64,000 bases of DNA from Rhizobium hidalgonense (GCF_002914525.1 NZ_LODW01000022.1:62001-126000); one strand, 5' to 3'. Positions 28,342 to 37,660 are shown, counted from the first letter of the stretch. A program made the numbers and translations. The notes: generated from the letters alone by a model not told the origin.

Positions 28342-30174
28342 ATGCGGCAGAGATTTGCCATCCGTCTTCTTACGAGTGCAGCGCTTGCCGCTGTCCTTTC
28401 GCTGGGCGGTGTCGGCGGCGTAAGTGCCGAGGATGCGGCCAAGCCGGGCGATGTGGAGAAGACCGATAGCTTCGATGCCGATAGCGTTACCACTTTCTCC
28501 GGCGCCTTCCTCGCGGCGCGCACGGCCGATGTCGATCACGACTATGCAACGGCGATCGAACTCTACAAGAAGGCGCTGCAGATCGAGCCCGGCAATCCGG
28601 AGATTCGCCAGCGGCTGATGATCTCGCTGCTGCTCAACGGCGACATTAAGGAAGGCGTCAAATATGCCAACGACCTGAAGGGCGATCCTTCCGTCGAGCG
28701 CATCACCACGATCGTGCGCGGCATGGATGCCGTGCGCCGTGACGACTACAAGACCGCCGAGGCCATCCTCAAATATAAGGGGCCGAACGACCTCGACCGG
28801 ATGATGAACGACCTGCTGCTCGCCTGGGCTCGCGTCGGCGCGGGCCGCGGCAAGGAAGCGCTCGCCATGGTCGAGAAGATGAAGGGACCGGACTGGGTCG
28901 GCATTTTCCAGAATTACAATGCCGGGGCGATCGCCATCGCCACCGGCGACGTAAAATCGGCCCGGAAGCATCTGAACGACGCCGTGCTCGACAAGGAAGG
29001 GGGTGCGACGGCGCCCGACACCTTCATGCGCGCGGTGATGGCGCTCGCCCGCCTCGAAGCTTCACAAGGCAATAAGCAGAAGGCGCTCGACGCCGTATCC
29101 GTCGGCGACAACCTGCTGCCGAACTACGCGCCGCTGAACGCGCTGCGCGACAGTATCGAAAAGGACGAGAAGCAGGAACAGCAGGTCAAGACGGCCGAAG
29201 AAGGCGCTGCCGGCGTGCTGTTTTCGGTCGGCGGCGCGCTGAACCGCGACGGCGCTGAGGACATCGTTTCGCTTTACCTGCAGACCGCCAATGCGCTCGA
29301 CCCGAACAGCGCCGATACGCTGGTACTTCTCGGCGGCATCGCCGAGAAGCAGAACCAGATGGACCGCGCCATCGCGCTCTACAAGAAGGTGCCGGAAAAT
29401 TCGCCGATGCGGCGCATCTCCGAGCTCCAGCTCGGCCTTGCCCTTGCCCAGGGCGGCAAGGTGGACGAGGCGCGCAAGCATCTGCAGGCGCTGATCGCCT
29501 CCGACCCGAAGGATATCCGCAGCTACCTCGCTTATGGCAGCGTGCTCTCCGACGCCAAGGACTACGAGGCGATGGCCGCCAATTACGACAAGGCGGTCGA
29601 AGCGATCGGCCCCTTCCCCGGCCGCCCCAATTGGAGCGTCTTCTTCCAGCGCGGCATCGCCTATGAGCGGCTGAAGAAGTGGGACCAGGCGGAGCCGAAC
29701 TTCCGCAAGGCGCTGGAGCTCAATCCCGACCAGCCGCAGGTGCTGAACTATCTCGGCTATTCCTGGATCGACATGAACCGCAACCTCGACGAAGGTCTCG
29801 GCATGATCAAGAAGGCCGTCGACCTTCGCCCCGACGACGGCTACATCATCGATTCGCTCGGCTGGGCCTACTTCCGGCTCAACCGCTTCGACGATGCCGT
29901 CGACGAGCTGGAGCGGGCAGCCCAGATCAAGGCCGGCGACGCGACGATCAACGACCATCTCGGCGACGCCTACTGGCGCGTCGGCCGCAAGCTCGAGGCC
30001 GTCTATCAGTGGAACCGGGCGCTCGCTTCCGAGCCCGAGGCCGCCGAAATCCCGAAGATCAAGGACAAGGTCGCCAACGGTCTGCCTCCGGCCAGCGACG
30101 ATGCCAAGGCGGCAGACAAGAAGCAGCCGGACCCCGCACCTGTCACCCCGCCGCCGGCCGACAAGAAATCCTGA
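28342..30174 (+). CDS. Exported tetratricopeptide repeat protein
   Basis: A 610-residue protein with a signal peptide (MRQRFAIRLLTSAALAAVLSLGGVGGVSAE) and a run of TPR helices through most of its length, clearest at ATAIELYKKALQIEPGNPEIRQ, DRAIALYKKVPENSPMRR, AEPNFRKALELNPDQPQVLNYLGYSW and LERAAQIKAGDATINDHLGDAYW. The end is a Pro/Lys/Asp-rich disordered tail. TPR arrays bind partner proteins; such periplasmic proteins often act in envelope assembly or export, but no partner is visible. ispE starts 12 bases after the stop, so they are likely cotranscribed. Confidence 0.88.
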   Translation: MRQRFAIRLLTSAALAAVLSLGGVGGVSAEDAAKPGDVEKTDSFDADSVTTFSGAFLAARTADVDHDYATAIELYKKALQIEPGNPEIRQRLMISLLLNGDIKEGVKYANDLKGDPSVERITTIVRGMDAVRRDDYKTAEAILKYKGPNDLDRMMNDLLLAWARVGAGRGKEALAMVEKMKGPDWVGIFQNYNAGAIAIATGDVKSARKHLNDAVLDKEGGATAPDTFMRAVMALARLEASQGNKQKALDAVSVGDNLLPNYAPLNALRDSIEKDEKQEQQVKTAEEGAAGVLFSVGGALNRDGAEDIVSLYLQTANALDPNSADTLVLLGGIAEKQNQMDRAIALYKKVPENSPMRRISELQLGLALAQGGKVDEARKHLQALIASDPKDIRSYLAYGSVLSDAKDYEAMAANYDKAVEAIGPFPGRPNWSVFFQRGIAYERLKKWDQAEPNFRKALELNPDQPQVLNYLGYSWIDMNRNLDEGLGMIKKAVDLRPDDGYIIDSLGWAYFRLNRFDDAVDELERAAQIKAGDATINDHLGDAYWRVGRKLEAVYQWNRALASEPEAAEIPKIKDKVANGLPPASDDAKAADKKQPDPAPVTPPPADKKS

Positions 30175-30186
30175 CGGGCGGCAAGC

Positions 30187-31083
30187 ATGCCTGAGAAGGG
30201 CTTTGCCGAGGCTTTCGGCGTCACCGAAGAGGCGCGCGCGAAGATCAACCTCGCTTTGCATGTGACAGGCCAGCGGGCAGATGGCTATCATCTGCTCGAT
30301 ATGCTGGTGACCTTCGCAGATTGCGGCGACCGGCTGGGCTTCCTGCCTGCGAAGGCCGACGCCTTCACCCTATCGGGCCGCTTCGGCGAAACGCTTGCCG
30401 GCGACAGCGGCACCAATCTGGTGCTGCGGGCACGCGATCTTTTGAGGGAGGCGGTCGGCGTCCTCGCCTTTCCCGTCCATATCCACCTCGAAAAGAACCT
30501 GCCTGTTGCCTCCGGCATCGGCGGCGGCTCGGCCGACGCGGCGGCGACGCTGCGCGGACTGATGCGGCTCTGGGGCATGAGCCTGCCGGCGGAGGCGCTT
30601 GCCGCCCTGGCGCTGAGGCTCGGCGCCGACGTGCCGATGTGCGTTGAAAGCCGGCCGCTGATTGCCCGCGGCATTGGTGAACAGATCGAGGCCGTGCCTG
30701 ATCTGCCGGCCTTTGCCATGGTGCTCGCCAATCCGCTGAAGGGTGTCTCGACGCCCGAGGTGTTCCGCCGGCTGGCGACAAAGAACAACCCTTCTTTAAA
30801 CCTGGCTTCGGGGCTTACTGGGAGTGCCGGCTGGCTGGCAATGATCGGTGCTGCCCGCAACGACCTGGAGCCGCCGGCGCGCCAGCTCGTGCCGGAGATT
30901 GCGGTGATCTCGGCGATGCTGCAGGGCCGCGGTGCGCTTTTGACCCGTATGTCCGGTTCCGGCGCCACCTGTTTCGGGATCTTTGCGAGCATGGTTGAGG
31001 CGCAAGAGGCGGCTACGGCCCTTCACGGCACGCGGCCGGACTGGTATTTCCAGGCGACGGAAACGATATCGGGAGGCATGTGA
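30187..31083 (+). CDS. ispE: 4-diphosphocytidyl-2-C-methyl-D-erythritol kinase
   Basis: A 298-residue GHMP kinase of the non-mevalonate isoprenoid pathway. It phosphorylates CDP-methylerythritol. The substrate-binding start EEARAKINLALHVTGQRADGYH, the ATP loop LPVASGIGGGSADAAATLR and the late RMSGSGATCFGIF are all present. It supplies precursors used by the polyprenyl synthase 2 kb upstream. The stop overlaps the moaB start by one base (TGATG), so translation is coupled. Confidence 0.96.
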   Translation: MPEKGFAEAFGVTEEARAKINLALHVTGQRADGYHLLDMLVTFADCGDRLGFLPAKADAFTLSGRFGETLAGDSGTNLVLRARDLLREAVGVLAFPVHIHLEKNLPVASGIGGGSADAAATLRGLMRLWGMSLPAEALAALALRLGADVPMCVESRPLIARGIGEQIEAVPDLPAFAMVLANPLKGVSTPEVFRRLATKNNPSLNLASGLTGSAGWLAMIGAARNDLEPPARQLVPEIAVISAMLQGRGALLTRMSGSGATCFGIFASMVEAQEAATALHGTRPDWYFQATETISGGM

Positions 31084-31634
31084 TGGCAGGTCTGGACGAC
31101 AAGCGGCCCTTCATAGCCGTCGGCATCGCGGTTCTCACCGTCTCGGATACGCGCACGCCGGAGACGGACAAGTCGGGCGACACGCTGGCGGCGCGAATCA
31201 GCGAGGCGGGCCACAGGCTGGTCGACCGGGCGATCGTGCCCGATGATCGCGAGAAAATCGCAGCAACGGTCAAAGCCTGGACCGAGCGGGACGAAATCGA
31301 CGTCGTCATCACCTCAGGCGGCACCGGCTTTACCGGCCGCGATGTGACGCCCGAGGCGCTGGAGCCCTTGTTCGAAAAGCGCATGGACGGCTTTTCAGCC
31401 GTCTTCCACCGTATTTCCTACGACAAGATCGGCACGGCGACGATCCAGTCGCGTGCCACGGCAGGCGTTGCCAACGCCACCTTCATCTTTGCGCTGCCCG
31501 GCTCGCCCGGCGCCTGCCGGGATGCCTGGGACGGCATTCTGAAAGGGCAGCTCGACTATCGCAACATGCCGTGCAATTTCGTCGAGATCATGCCGCGTCT
31601 GGACGAGCACCTGAAACGCGGCGCGACCAAATAG
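31083..31634 (+). CDS. moaB: Molybdenum cofactor biosynthesis protein B
   Basis: A 183-residue MogA/MoaB-fold protein. VLTVSDTRTPETDKSGDTLA and the molybdopterin-binding loop ITSGGTGFTGRDVTPEA identify the family, which adenylylates molybdopterin or is a paralogue of the enzymes that do so. SPGACRDAWDGIL near the end is also typical. The ATG at 31083 overlaps the ispE stop by one base. No other Mo cofactor genes are nearby, and the pairing with ispE looks like translational coupling, not a pathway link. Confidence 0.93.
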   Translation: MAGLDDKRPFIAVGIAVLTVSDTRTPETDKSGDTLAARISEAGHRLVDRAIVPDDREKIAATVKAWTERDEIDVVITSGGTGFTGRDVTPEALEPLFEKRMDGFSAVFHRISYDKIGTATIQSRATAGVANATFIFALPGSPGACRDAWDGILKGQLDYRNMPCNFVEIMPRLDEHLKRGATK

Positions 31635-31640
31635 AATTCG

Positions 31641-31955
31641 CTATGTGGCAAGGCCGGGCAGAGCGGGCATCGTTTCCCAGCTGTCACCAGACAGCAGAAT
31701 GCAGCTTATGCCGTGAACATCCGTGACCACGAGCGTCCAGGTGCCGCTTTTGGCGGCATAGACCTCGAGAACGGCGTTCTCGTTGACCAGTCCGACCGCT
31801 GTCAGCTTTTCAGCGAAATTCCTGTCGAGGAAATTGACGACCTCGGATCGGCCTGCGCAACTGAGCATCGTCTGCGATGCTGCCGGATGCGGATGCGCGA
31901 TCAGCGATATCGGCAATATGACGGCCAGCAGGCCGTAAATCATACCGCGTACCAT
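31641..31955 (-). CDS. Small exported protein of unknown function
   Basis: A 104-residue precursor. The ATG at 31955 follows a strong AGGAGG ribosome site and begins a signal peptide (MVRGMIYGLLAVILPISLIAHPHPAASQ). The mature part has two Cys (MLSCAGRS and ISCILLSGDSWE), an even spacing that could allow a disulfide. The frame is open 84 bases further, but without a ribosome site. It is convergent with moaB, six bases apart. No family recognised; rhizobial genomes carry many such small periplasmic proteins. Confidence 0.7.
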   Translation of the reverse strand: MVRGMIYGLLAVILPISLIAHPHPAASQTMLSCAGRSEVVNFLDRNFAEKLTAVGLVNENAVLEVYAAKSGTWTLVVTDVHGISCILLSGDSWETMPALPGLAT

Positions 31956-32359
31956 GACGCACCTCCTTTCGCCGGGAACCCGGCAGAAGAGGAGATTGTC
32001 GCCGACCTGTTCTGCCGTCCACCGGCATTCCATGGCCATCCGTTACGAAGCGAGGCGCTTCGGCGGCGCCATGGGAGAATTATAGCGCGAAATCCTATTG
32101 GGCGCCATGTTTTGCGCGATGGTGGGGATTGCGACCACTAACGCTATACAGCGAGATCAGCCCCTCATCCCGGCTGCCGCCACCTTCTCCCGCTCGCCGG
32201 GCGAACGGGGGTAGCCGCGACCTCTCCGTCCCCCGCTATCCTTTCGCAGGGCACGTCCCCTCTACCCGTTTTCACGGGGAGAGGGTTAGGGTGAGGGGCA
32301 GCTTTCGGCGCCAACCAAGCCTTGGATCAAGCCTTGGAATAACGGAGAGTGAAAACCGC
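31956..32359. repeat. Intergenic region with a CCCCTCATCC-type inverted repeat
   Basis: The main content is an element at about 32158-32312. It opens CAGCCCCTCATCC and closes GGTGAGGGGCAGC, with inner blocks CACCTTCTCCC and GGGGAGAGGGTTAGG. Related sequence occurs at 35171-35247, with a fragment near 4937-4960. It is a common interspersed element type in Rhizobium. No gene is seen in these 404 bases; the first part carries the promoter of the small exported protein. Confidence 0.65.
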
Positions 32360-32878
32360 TCAGCGTGCAGCCCGGGCGACCCAGGCGGGAATCAGTTCGC
32401 TGGAAAGCTTGCGCGGCTTCTGGCCCTGGGCGAATTCGGCAAGTCGCATGCCGCTTTTGGCCACCGCAAGCGCCTGGCCCTTCGGCATCAGCAAACCAAG
32501 CTCCAGCGGCGGCGCGGCGCGGCCAATACGCTGAAAGAACGGCCGTCGATAGCCGCGCGAAGCGGTGAAGCGGGCCGGCAGTTTGTTCAGCGCGATATAT
32601 TCGGCGATCTCATCGATCCAGCCGGCCTGAGGTCGTGCGCCCGGTTCGACGAAGAGCAGCCATTCGCCGCGGGCGGATCGGACGATGTCATTGATATCCC
32701 ACTGCGAATAAAAGCGGCAGCCGGCGGCGTCGGCGACCCGCGAGGTACCGTCGCGCGAGCCGTGATCGAGCACGACCACATCGCTGACGATCCCCTCCAC
32801 CGCGCCTGCCACCAATACCGATAAAGTCTGCGCCAGCTCAGCTTCCTGATCCTGACATTCGAGAACAACCGTCAACAT
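32360..32878 (-). CDS. Short glycosyltransferase family 2-like protein
   Basis: A 172-residue protein that begins MLTVVLECQDQEAELAQTL and shows the GT-A nucleotide-binding pattern of family 2 transferases: DVVVLDHGSRDGTSRVADAAG, then ARGEWLLFVEPGARP in place of the usual DxD region. It is much shorter than typical family 2 enzymes and lacks the acceptor half, and the DxD aspartates are replaced by VEPGA. Catalytic activity is therefore doubtful. The frame is open to 32977 with another ATG at 32929. Divergent from the radical SAM gene. Confidence 0.65.
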   Translation of the reverse strand: MLTVVLECQDQEAELAQTLSVLVAGAVEGIVSDVVVLDHGSRDGTSRVADAAGCRFYSQWDINDIVRSARGEWLLFVEPGARPQAGWIDEIAEYIALNKLPARFTASRGYRRPFFQRIGRAAPPLELGLLMPKGQALAVAKSGMRLAEFAQGQKPRKLSSELIPAWVARAAR

Positions 32879-33016
32879 TGCCCATTCATAATGCGCCGCA
32901 CAAATTATTGCCAGCGGCGTTTTCCGCATTTTGTTCTTGCATTGTTCTTTTTTTACGGATAGGAATTTAATCATCAAAACGGGCGGAAGCGATGGCTTTT
33001 GCCGCGGGAGAATCCG

Positions 33017-34174
33017 ATGAGAGAGCAGTCCCTGGCAGGGCAGGCCGCATTCGCGCCTGCCAATACGGCAGATATTGCCGATGCGATGATCGTGTCATCC
33101 GGTCTGAGGATCGAGGTCGACCGGCGGCGTGGGCGCGGGGCGGGACTGAACCCAACCGGCAGGTTTGAGGCGCTGCAGCGCGAGACCTTCGACGATGGCT
33201 GGCAGACGCTGGAAGAGCTGCCTCCGTTCAAGACGGACGTGCAGATCGAGAAGCCGCGAACTGCCATTACCCGCAATGAATCGCCCGACATTGCCTTCGA
33301 CCGCTCGATCAACCCCTATCGCGGCTGCGAGCATGGCTGCATCTATTGTTTCGCCCGGCCGACGCACGCATATATGGGGCTTTCCGCCGGGCTCGATTTC
33401 GAGACGAAGCTCTTCGCCAAGCCGGATGCGGCAAAGCTGCTGGAGCGGGAACTTGCAAAGCCGGGCTACAAGGTGCGGGCGATCGCGATCGGCACCAATA
33501 CGGACCCCTATCAGCCGATCGAAAAGGAATGGCGCGTCATGCGCGGTCTTCTCGAGGTCCTGAACAAGGCGAACCACCCGGTATCGATCGTCACCAAATC
33601 GGCGATGATCCTGCGCGATCTCGACATTCTGCAGGAGATGGCGGCGAAGAACCTGGTGCGCGTCGGCATCTCGGTAACCACCCTCGACCGCAAGCTTGCC
33701 CGGACGATGGAGCCGCGCGCCGCCACGCCGCCGCGCCGGCTGGAGACCATTCACACGCTGTCGGAAGCAGGCATCCAGACGGCTGTGATGGCCGCCCCGC
33801 TGATCCCGGCGTTGAACGATCACGAGCTGGAGCGCATTCTCGAATCGGCCAAGGCTGCCGGCGCCGCCGAGGCGAGCTATGTCATCTTGAGACTGCCGCT
33901 CGAGGTTAGCCCGCTCTTCCGCGACTGGCTGCTGCAGCATTATCCCGATCGCTACCGGCATGTAATGTCGCTTGTGCGCTCGATGCGCGGCGGCAAGGAT
34001 TATGATGCCGAATTCGGCAAGCGCATGAAGGGCGCCGGTCCCTATGCCTGGCAGATCGCCCGGCGTTTTGAAATGGCCGCCAGACGCTTCGGCCTGACGC
34101 GACGCGGCATGCCGCTGCGCGACGATCTGTTCGTGCCGCCGGACGGCAGCGGCGTGCAGCTGTCACTGCTTTAG
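33017..34174 (+). CDS. PA0069-family radical SAM protein
   Basis: A 385-residue radical SAM protein. The 4Fe-4S cluster motif is CEHGCIYC within NPYRGCEHGCIYCFARPTHAY near residue 105. The segment AIAIGTNTDPYQPIEKEWRVMRGLLEV is shared with the SplB-like/PA0069 group. The reaction is unknown. The ATG at 33017 follows GGGAG by 6 bases. The preceding 120 residues include a basic segment (DRRRGRGAGLNPTGRF) characteristic of this group. It ends 12 bases before two tandem palindromic repeats. Confidence 0.9.
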   Translation: MREQSLAGQAAFAPANTADIADAMIVSSGLRIEVDRRRGRGAGLNPTGRFEALQRETFDDGWQTLEELPPFKTDVQIEKPRTAITRNESPDIAFDRSINPYRGCEHGCIYCFARPTHAYMGLSAGLDFETKLFAKPDAAKLLERELAKPGYKVRAIAIGTNTDPYQPIEKEWRVMRGLLEVLNKANHPVSIVTKSAMILRDLDILQEMAAKNLVRVGISVTTLDRKLARTMEPRAATPPRRLETIHTLSEAGIQTAVMAAPLIPALNDHELERILESAKAAGAAEASYVILRLPLEVSPLFRDWLLQHYPDRYRHVMSLVRSMRGGKDYDAEFGKRMKGAGPYAWQIARRFEMAARRFGLTRRGMPLRDDLFVPPDGSGVQLSLL

Positions 34175-34186
34175 CTTTGTTCTTAC

Positions 34187-34287
34187 GCAATTCCGGACGG
34201 AAAACCGCTTTGCACTTTTCCTGGAATTGCTTCTGCCTTTTACGCAATTCCGGACGGAAAACCGCTTTGCACTTTTCCTGGAATTGC
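34187..34287. repeat. Tandem pair of GCAATTCC palindromes
   Basis: Two identical 44-bp copies (34187-34230 and 34244-34287), 57 bases apart, each GCAATTCC ... GGAATTGC around CGGACGGAAAACCGCTTTGC. The inverse copy is at 26022-26063. Likely acts as terminator and mRNA 3' end for the radical SAM gene. Confidence 0.88.
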
Positions 34288-34452
34288 TTGTAGCTTGCGC
34301 ATCGGCTGTTCAGAAAAACCGCCCTGTTTTCGAGCCCCGAGCGCAATTCCCGCGGATGGCACTGACCGCCACCATCCGCCGGTCCCGGTCCCCGACCGCC
34401 GCCCTGATCGGGGACTTGCGGGCAATCGGGTTGGCGTGCGAGGTTCAGCCGC

Positions 34453-35142
34453 ATGAAACCTCGCACGCCACCCGATTCTCCCGAGCTTTTCCAAGCGGTT
34501 CCCCTCGTGCCGGACTTCCGGCTGGAACTCAAAGCCCGCAAGGCCGGGCACTGGCCGGTCGCCGGCGCCGACGAGGCGGGCCGCGGGCCGCTGGCCGGGC
34601 CCGTCGTTGCTGCCGCCGTCATCCTCGATCCGAAGCGCATCCCGGACGGACTGAACGATTCCAAGCAGCTTTCGGCGCAACGGCGCGAGGAATTGTTCGT
34701 GCAGATCCTGGCGACCGCCACCGTCTCCATCGCCTCCTCCAGCTCGACGCGCATCGACGAGACTGACATTCGCAAGGCGAGCCTCGACGCCATGCGCCGC
34801 GCGATCTGCAGCCTCGCCATTCCAGCAAGCTACGTGCTGACAGACGGGCTCGACGTGCCGCCCGGCCTCGACTGCCCCGGACAGGCGGTGGTCAAGGGTG
34901 ATGCCCGTTCGGTCTCGATCGCCGCCGCCTCGATCGTCGCCAAGGTGACGCGCGACCGGATGATGGCGCGGGCGCACAATGTGTTTCCGGATTACGGCTT
35001 TGCCGCCCATGTCGGCTACGGCACCGCGCAGCACCGCGCCGGCATCGAGAAGCTCGGCCCCTGCCCGCTGCACCGGATGAGTTTCCGGCCGCTGCGCAAG
35101 GGCGAGAACGGGCCTGAGATGGACGAGCTGATTTCGGAATAG
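34453..35142 (+). CDS. rnhB: Ribonuclease HII
   Basis: A 229-residue enzyme that cuts the RNA strand of RNA-DNA hybrids and removes misincorporated ribonucleotides. The metal-binding motif [47 protein letters not shown] and [12 protein letters not shown] give the four acidic residues and conserved core. Amino-terminal residues 1-35 are a short extension. In several rhizobia a ccrM methylase gene follows rnhB; here the next gene is atpF on the other strand, after a terminator. Confidence 0.96.
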   Translation: MKPRTPPDSPELFQAVPLVPDFRLELKARKAGHWPVAGADEAGRGPLAGPVVAAAVILDPKRIPDGLNDSKQLSAQRREELFVQILATATVSIASSSSTRIDETDIRKASLDAMRRAICSLAIPASYVLTDGLDVPPGLDCPGQAVVKGDARSVSIAAASIVAKVTRDRMMARAHNVFPDYGFAAHVGYGTAQHRAGIEKLGPCPLHRMSFRPLRKGENGPEMDELISE

Positions 35143-35170
35143 TCGGCCCAAAGAAAAGCGCCTTGGGTCT

Positions 35171-35247
35171 TTTGACCGCCGATCTGCCGCCCATCGGGTT
35201 TGTTCCTTCTCTCCGCTTGCGGGGCGAAGGTGCCGGCAGGCGGATGA
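35171..35247. repeat. Copy of the CCCCTCATCC-type inverted repeat
   Basis: GCCGATCTGCC ... GGGGCAGATCGGC arms enclose TTCTCTCCGCTTGCGGGGCG and GGTGCCGGCAGGCGGATGAG. It is a shorter, inverted relative of the element at 32158-32312 and lies just after rnhB. Confidence 0.7.
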
Positions 35248-35306
35248 GGGGCAGATCGGCGGATGAAGGCGCCGCACGCGCAAAGCACAAGCCCTATCCA
35301 CAAAGA

Positions 35307-35331
35307 AAAGGCCGGGACATGCCCGGCCTTT
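35307..35331. terminator. Bidirectional terminator between rnhB and the atp operon
   Basis: Perfect 10-bp stem AAAGGCCGGG / CCCGGCCTTT with a 5-base loop. T-rich sequence follows on the minus strand (TTTTCTTTG), so it best serves the atp operon but can also end rnhB transcription. Confidence 0.85.
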
Positions 35332-35352
35332 GCTTATTCCATTTGATACCGC

Positions 35353-35844
35353 TCAGTTGAGCCGTGTCTTGACCTGGCCAACAGCATTGCCGAAGAGTTC
35401 GGACTGAACCTTGGCGTCGGCCTGCTTGGCGAGAACCGTTTCTGCAGCGGCGATCGCCAGATCGACGGCGGCGGAACGGACCGCCTTCATCGCCTCGGCC
35501 TCGGCCTGCTTGATCTTCTGCTCGGAAAGCGCCGTGCGGTTGGTGACGAATTCTTCCGTCTTCTTCTTCGCCTCCGCGGTCAGCATTTCGGCTTCACGCT
35601 CGGCAGCGGCAACGATGTGGGCCGCTTCAGCTTCCGCTTCCTTGCGCTTGCGCTGGTATTCGGCGAGCAGATGCTGGGCCTCCTCGCGCAGGCGCTTGGC
35701 TTCAGCCAATTCGTTGCGGATCTGGTCGGCGCGGTCGTCGAGCGACCGTGCCATCATGCCCGGAACCTTCAGGTAGACGACCAGCGCCAGGAACAGGACG
35801 AGGCCGACAAAGGCGAAGAAAGTCGCATCAAAGTGAAATTCCAT
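35353..35844 (-). CDS. atpF: F0F1 ATP synthase subunit b
   Basis: A 163-residue peripheral-stalk subunit. One amino-terminal membrane helix (FDATFFAFVGLVLFLALVVYLKV) is followed by a long charged coiled coil rich in Ala/Glu/Lys. It holds the F1 head against rotation together with b'. It is the last gene of the F0 operon, three bases after b', and is followed by a strong terminator. Length is normal for alphaproteobacterial b. Confidence 0.95.
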   Translation of the reverse strand: MEFHFDATFFAFVGLVLFLALVVYLKVPGMMARSLDDRADQIRNELAEAKRLREEAQHLLAEYQRKRKEAEAEAAHIVAAAEREAEMLTAEAKKKTEEFVTNRTALSEQKIKQAEAEAMKAVRSAAVDLAIAAAETVLAKQADAKVQSELFGNAVGQVKTRLN

Positions 35845-35847
35845 CGA

Positions 35848-36471
35848 TCAAGCCTCCTTCTTGGCGGCCGCGACGGCGGCGGCGACATCGGCCTTGGCGG
35901 CTGTGCCGCCGATCAGCTGATCGACCACGGCAGCCGCTGTTTCCTCGGCAATGGTGCCGACGTCGGCGAAGGCCTTCGCCTTGATGTCGGCGATACGGAC
36001 CTCAGCAGCCTTGATCTTTTCCGACAGGCTCGCCTCGACAGCGCGGCGATCCTCTTCGGCCTTGAGCTTGGCGGCATCGCGTGCAGCAGCGCCGATCGCA
36101 TTCGACTTGGCGCGGGCAGCAGCCAGTTCACCTTCATAGGTCTGGACGGCGGCGTCAGCTTCCGCCTTTAGGCGGCCGGCTTCTTCCAGATCCTGGGAGA
36201 GGCGCGTGTGGCGCTGATCGAGGATAGCCCCGATGCGCGGCGCGATGACCTTTTGCATGAGCAAATAGAAGACGCCGAACGTGATCACCAGCCACAGCAG
36301 CTGGGATGCGTAAGTCGTCGAATCGAAAGGCGGGAACGGGCCGCGGGCGTGTTCGCCTTCGGCAACACCGGTCTCGGTATGGACCTCGCCTGCGGCCGGA
36401 GCGGCATGCGCATCCGTACCCGTCGCTGCCGCCGGTGCTTCTTCAGCGTAAGCCGGGGTCACAAAAAACAT
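35848..36471 (-). CDS. atpF2: F0F1 ATP synthase subunit b'
   Basis: A 207-residue second b-type subunit, the divergent copy found in photosynthetic bacteria, cyanobacteria and alphaproteobacteria, which pairs with b. It has an extended amino region of about 55 residues rich in Ala, Thr, Glu and His before the membrane helix ([22 protein letters not shown]), then a coiled coil. The start at [13 protein letters not shown] resembles a signal sequence (AYA-EE). A start two codons upstream is possible. Confidence 0.93.
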   Translation of the reverse strand: MFFVTPAYAEEAPAAATGTDAHAAPAAGEVHTETGVAEGEHARGPFPPFDSTTYASQLLWLVITFGVFYLLMQKVIAPRIGAILDQRHTRLSQDLEEAGRLKAEADAAVQTYEGELAAARAKSNAIGAAARDAAKLKAEEDRRAVEASLSEKIKAAEVRIADIKAKAFADVGTIAEETAAAVVDQLIGGTAAKADVAAAVAAAKKEA

Positions 36472-36501
36472 TCTCACCTCCAGGTGGACTGCAAATGCAA
36501 A

Positions 36502-36533
36502 GGATCACGGCTTGCGGTGGCAGGCCGTGATCC
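36502..36533 (-). promoter_or_regulatory. Intercistronic hairpin between atpE and b'
   Basis: Perfect 10-bp stem GGATCACGGC / GCCGTGATCC with a 12-base loop in the 77-bp gap after atpE. No U-tract follows, so it is more likely an mRNA processing or stability element, or an attenuator, than a full terminator. Confidence 0.6.
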
Positions 36534-36548
36534 ATCTATTCGCCGATA

Positions 36549-36776
36549 TCAGACGGCGAAGAGGAGGAGGAGAGCGACGAGCAGCGAGAAGATGCCCAGA
36601 GCTTCCGTAACGGCGAAGCCGAATACCAGACGGCCGAACTGGCTGTCAGCGGCAGACGGATTGCGCAGTGCGCCGGAGAGGTAGCTGCCGAAAATATTGC
36701 CGAGGCCGAGAGCCGTACCGGCCATACCAAAGCAAGCCAGGCCTGCACCGATGTACTTTGCTGCTTCCGCTTCCAT
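36549..36776 (-). CDS. atpE: F0F1 ATP synthase subunit c
   Basis: A 75-residue hairpin of two membrane helices that forms the rotor ring. The proton-binding Glu is in the second helix (FAVTEALGIFSLLVALLLLF), and the polar loop RNPSA is present. It starts MEAEAAKYIGAGLACFGM after a strong AAGGAG ribosome site 7 bases away, fitting the high copy number of c per complex. The long open frame upstream is not part of the gene. Confidence 0.97.
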   Translation of the reverse strand: MEAEAAKYIGAGLACFGMAGTALGLGNIFGSYLSGALRNPSAADSQFGRLVFGFAVTEALGIFSLLVALLLLFAV

Positions 36777-36844
36777 GTTGAACTCCTTTGAAATGGTTGT
36801 TGCGGCGAATGACTGACGCCCTGGAGACGTCGTTGTCGTTATCC

Positions 36845-37597
36845 TTAGTGCCCGCCCGGATGGATTGCGTCGTTGAGGTACATGCAAGTCAGCACCGCAA
36901 AGACGTAAGCCTGAAGGAAGGCGACGAGGAACTCGAGACCGGTCAGGGCGACGGTCATGATGAGGGGAAGAACTGCGCCGCCGACGCCGACTGCACCGAG
37001 GGCTCCAAGCGAGGCGACGAAGCCTGCGAACACCTTCAGCGTGATGTGACCAGCGAGCATGTTGGCGAAAAGACGAACGGAGAGCGAAATCGGGCGGGAC
37101 AGGAAGGAAATGATTTCGATCGAGACGACCAGCGGCAGCAATATGCCGGGCACACCCGAGGGCACGAAAACATTCAGGAAGTGGAACCCGTGCTTATAGA
37201 AGCCGTAAACGAGAACCGTGCCGATAACGAGGATCGCCAGCGCGAAGGTGACGATGATCTGGCTGGTGATCGTGAAGAAATACGGGAACATGCCGAGCAA
37301 GTTCGCCGTCAGCACGAACATGAAGAGCGAGAAGACCAGCGGGAAGAACTTCATTCCCTGCTTGCCGGCGCCTTCCTTCAGCATGTTGGCGATGAATTCA
37401 TAAGACATTTCCGCGATCGACTGCGAACGGCCCGGTACGATGGCGCGGTTCGAGGTCGCGAAATAGAGGAAGCCTACAGCCACGGCAGCGGAAGCTGCCA
37501 TGAAGAGCGATGCGTTGGTGAACGAAAAATCAATTCCGCCGATTTCGATCGGCACAATCTTGAAGATCTGGAACTGATGAGTCGGATCGTTGGACAC
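36845..37597 (-). CDS. atpB: F0F1 ATP synthase subunit a
   Basis: A 250-residue integral membrane stator subunit with the proton half-channels. The essential Arg is in [18 protein letters not shown]. The start [21 protein letters not shown] and five or six hydrophobic helices match alphaproteobacterial AtpB. It sits 63 bases after atpI and 68 before atpE in the F0 operon. The F1 genes (alpha, beta, gamma, delta, epsilon) are not in this window, as usual for the split atp loci of alphaproteobacteria. Confidence 0.97.
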   Translation of the reverse strand: MSNDPTHQFQIFKIVPIEIGGIDFSFTNASLFMAASAAVAVGFLYFATSNRAIVPGRSQSIAEMSYEFIANMLKEGAGKQGMKFFPLVFSLFMFVLTANLLGMFPYFFTITSQIIVTFALAILVIGTVLVYGFYKHGFHFLNVFVPSGVPGILLPLVVSIEIISFLSRPISLSVRLFANMLAGHITLKVFAGFVASLGALGAVGVGGAVLPLIMTVALTGLEFLVAFLQAYVFAVLTCMYLNDAIHPGGH

Positions 37598-37660
37598 CGC
37601 TTGTTCTCTCTCTTTGGCCCGCAGGACGCGGGGTCATTGCACTGGACCGGGAACCGGTCC

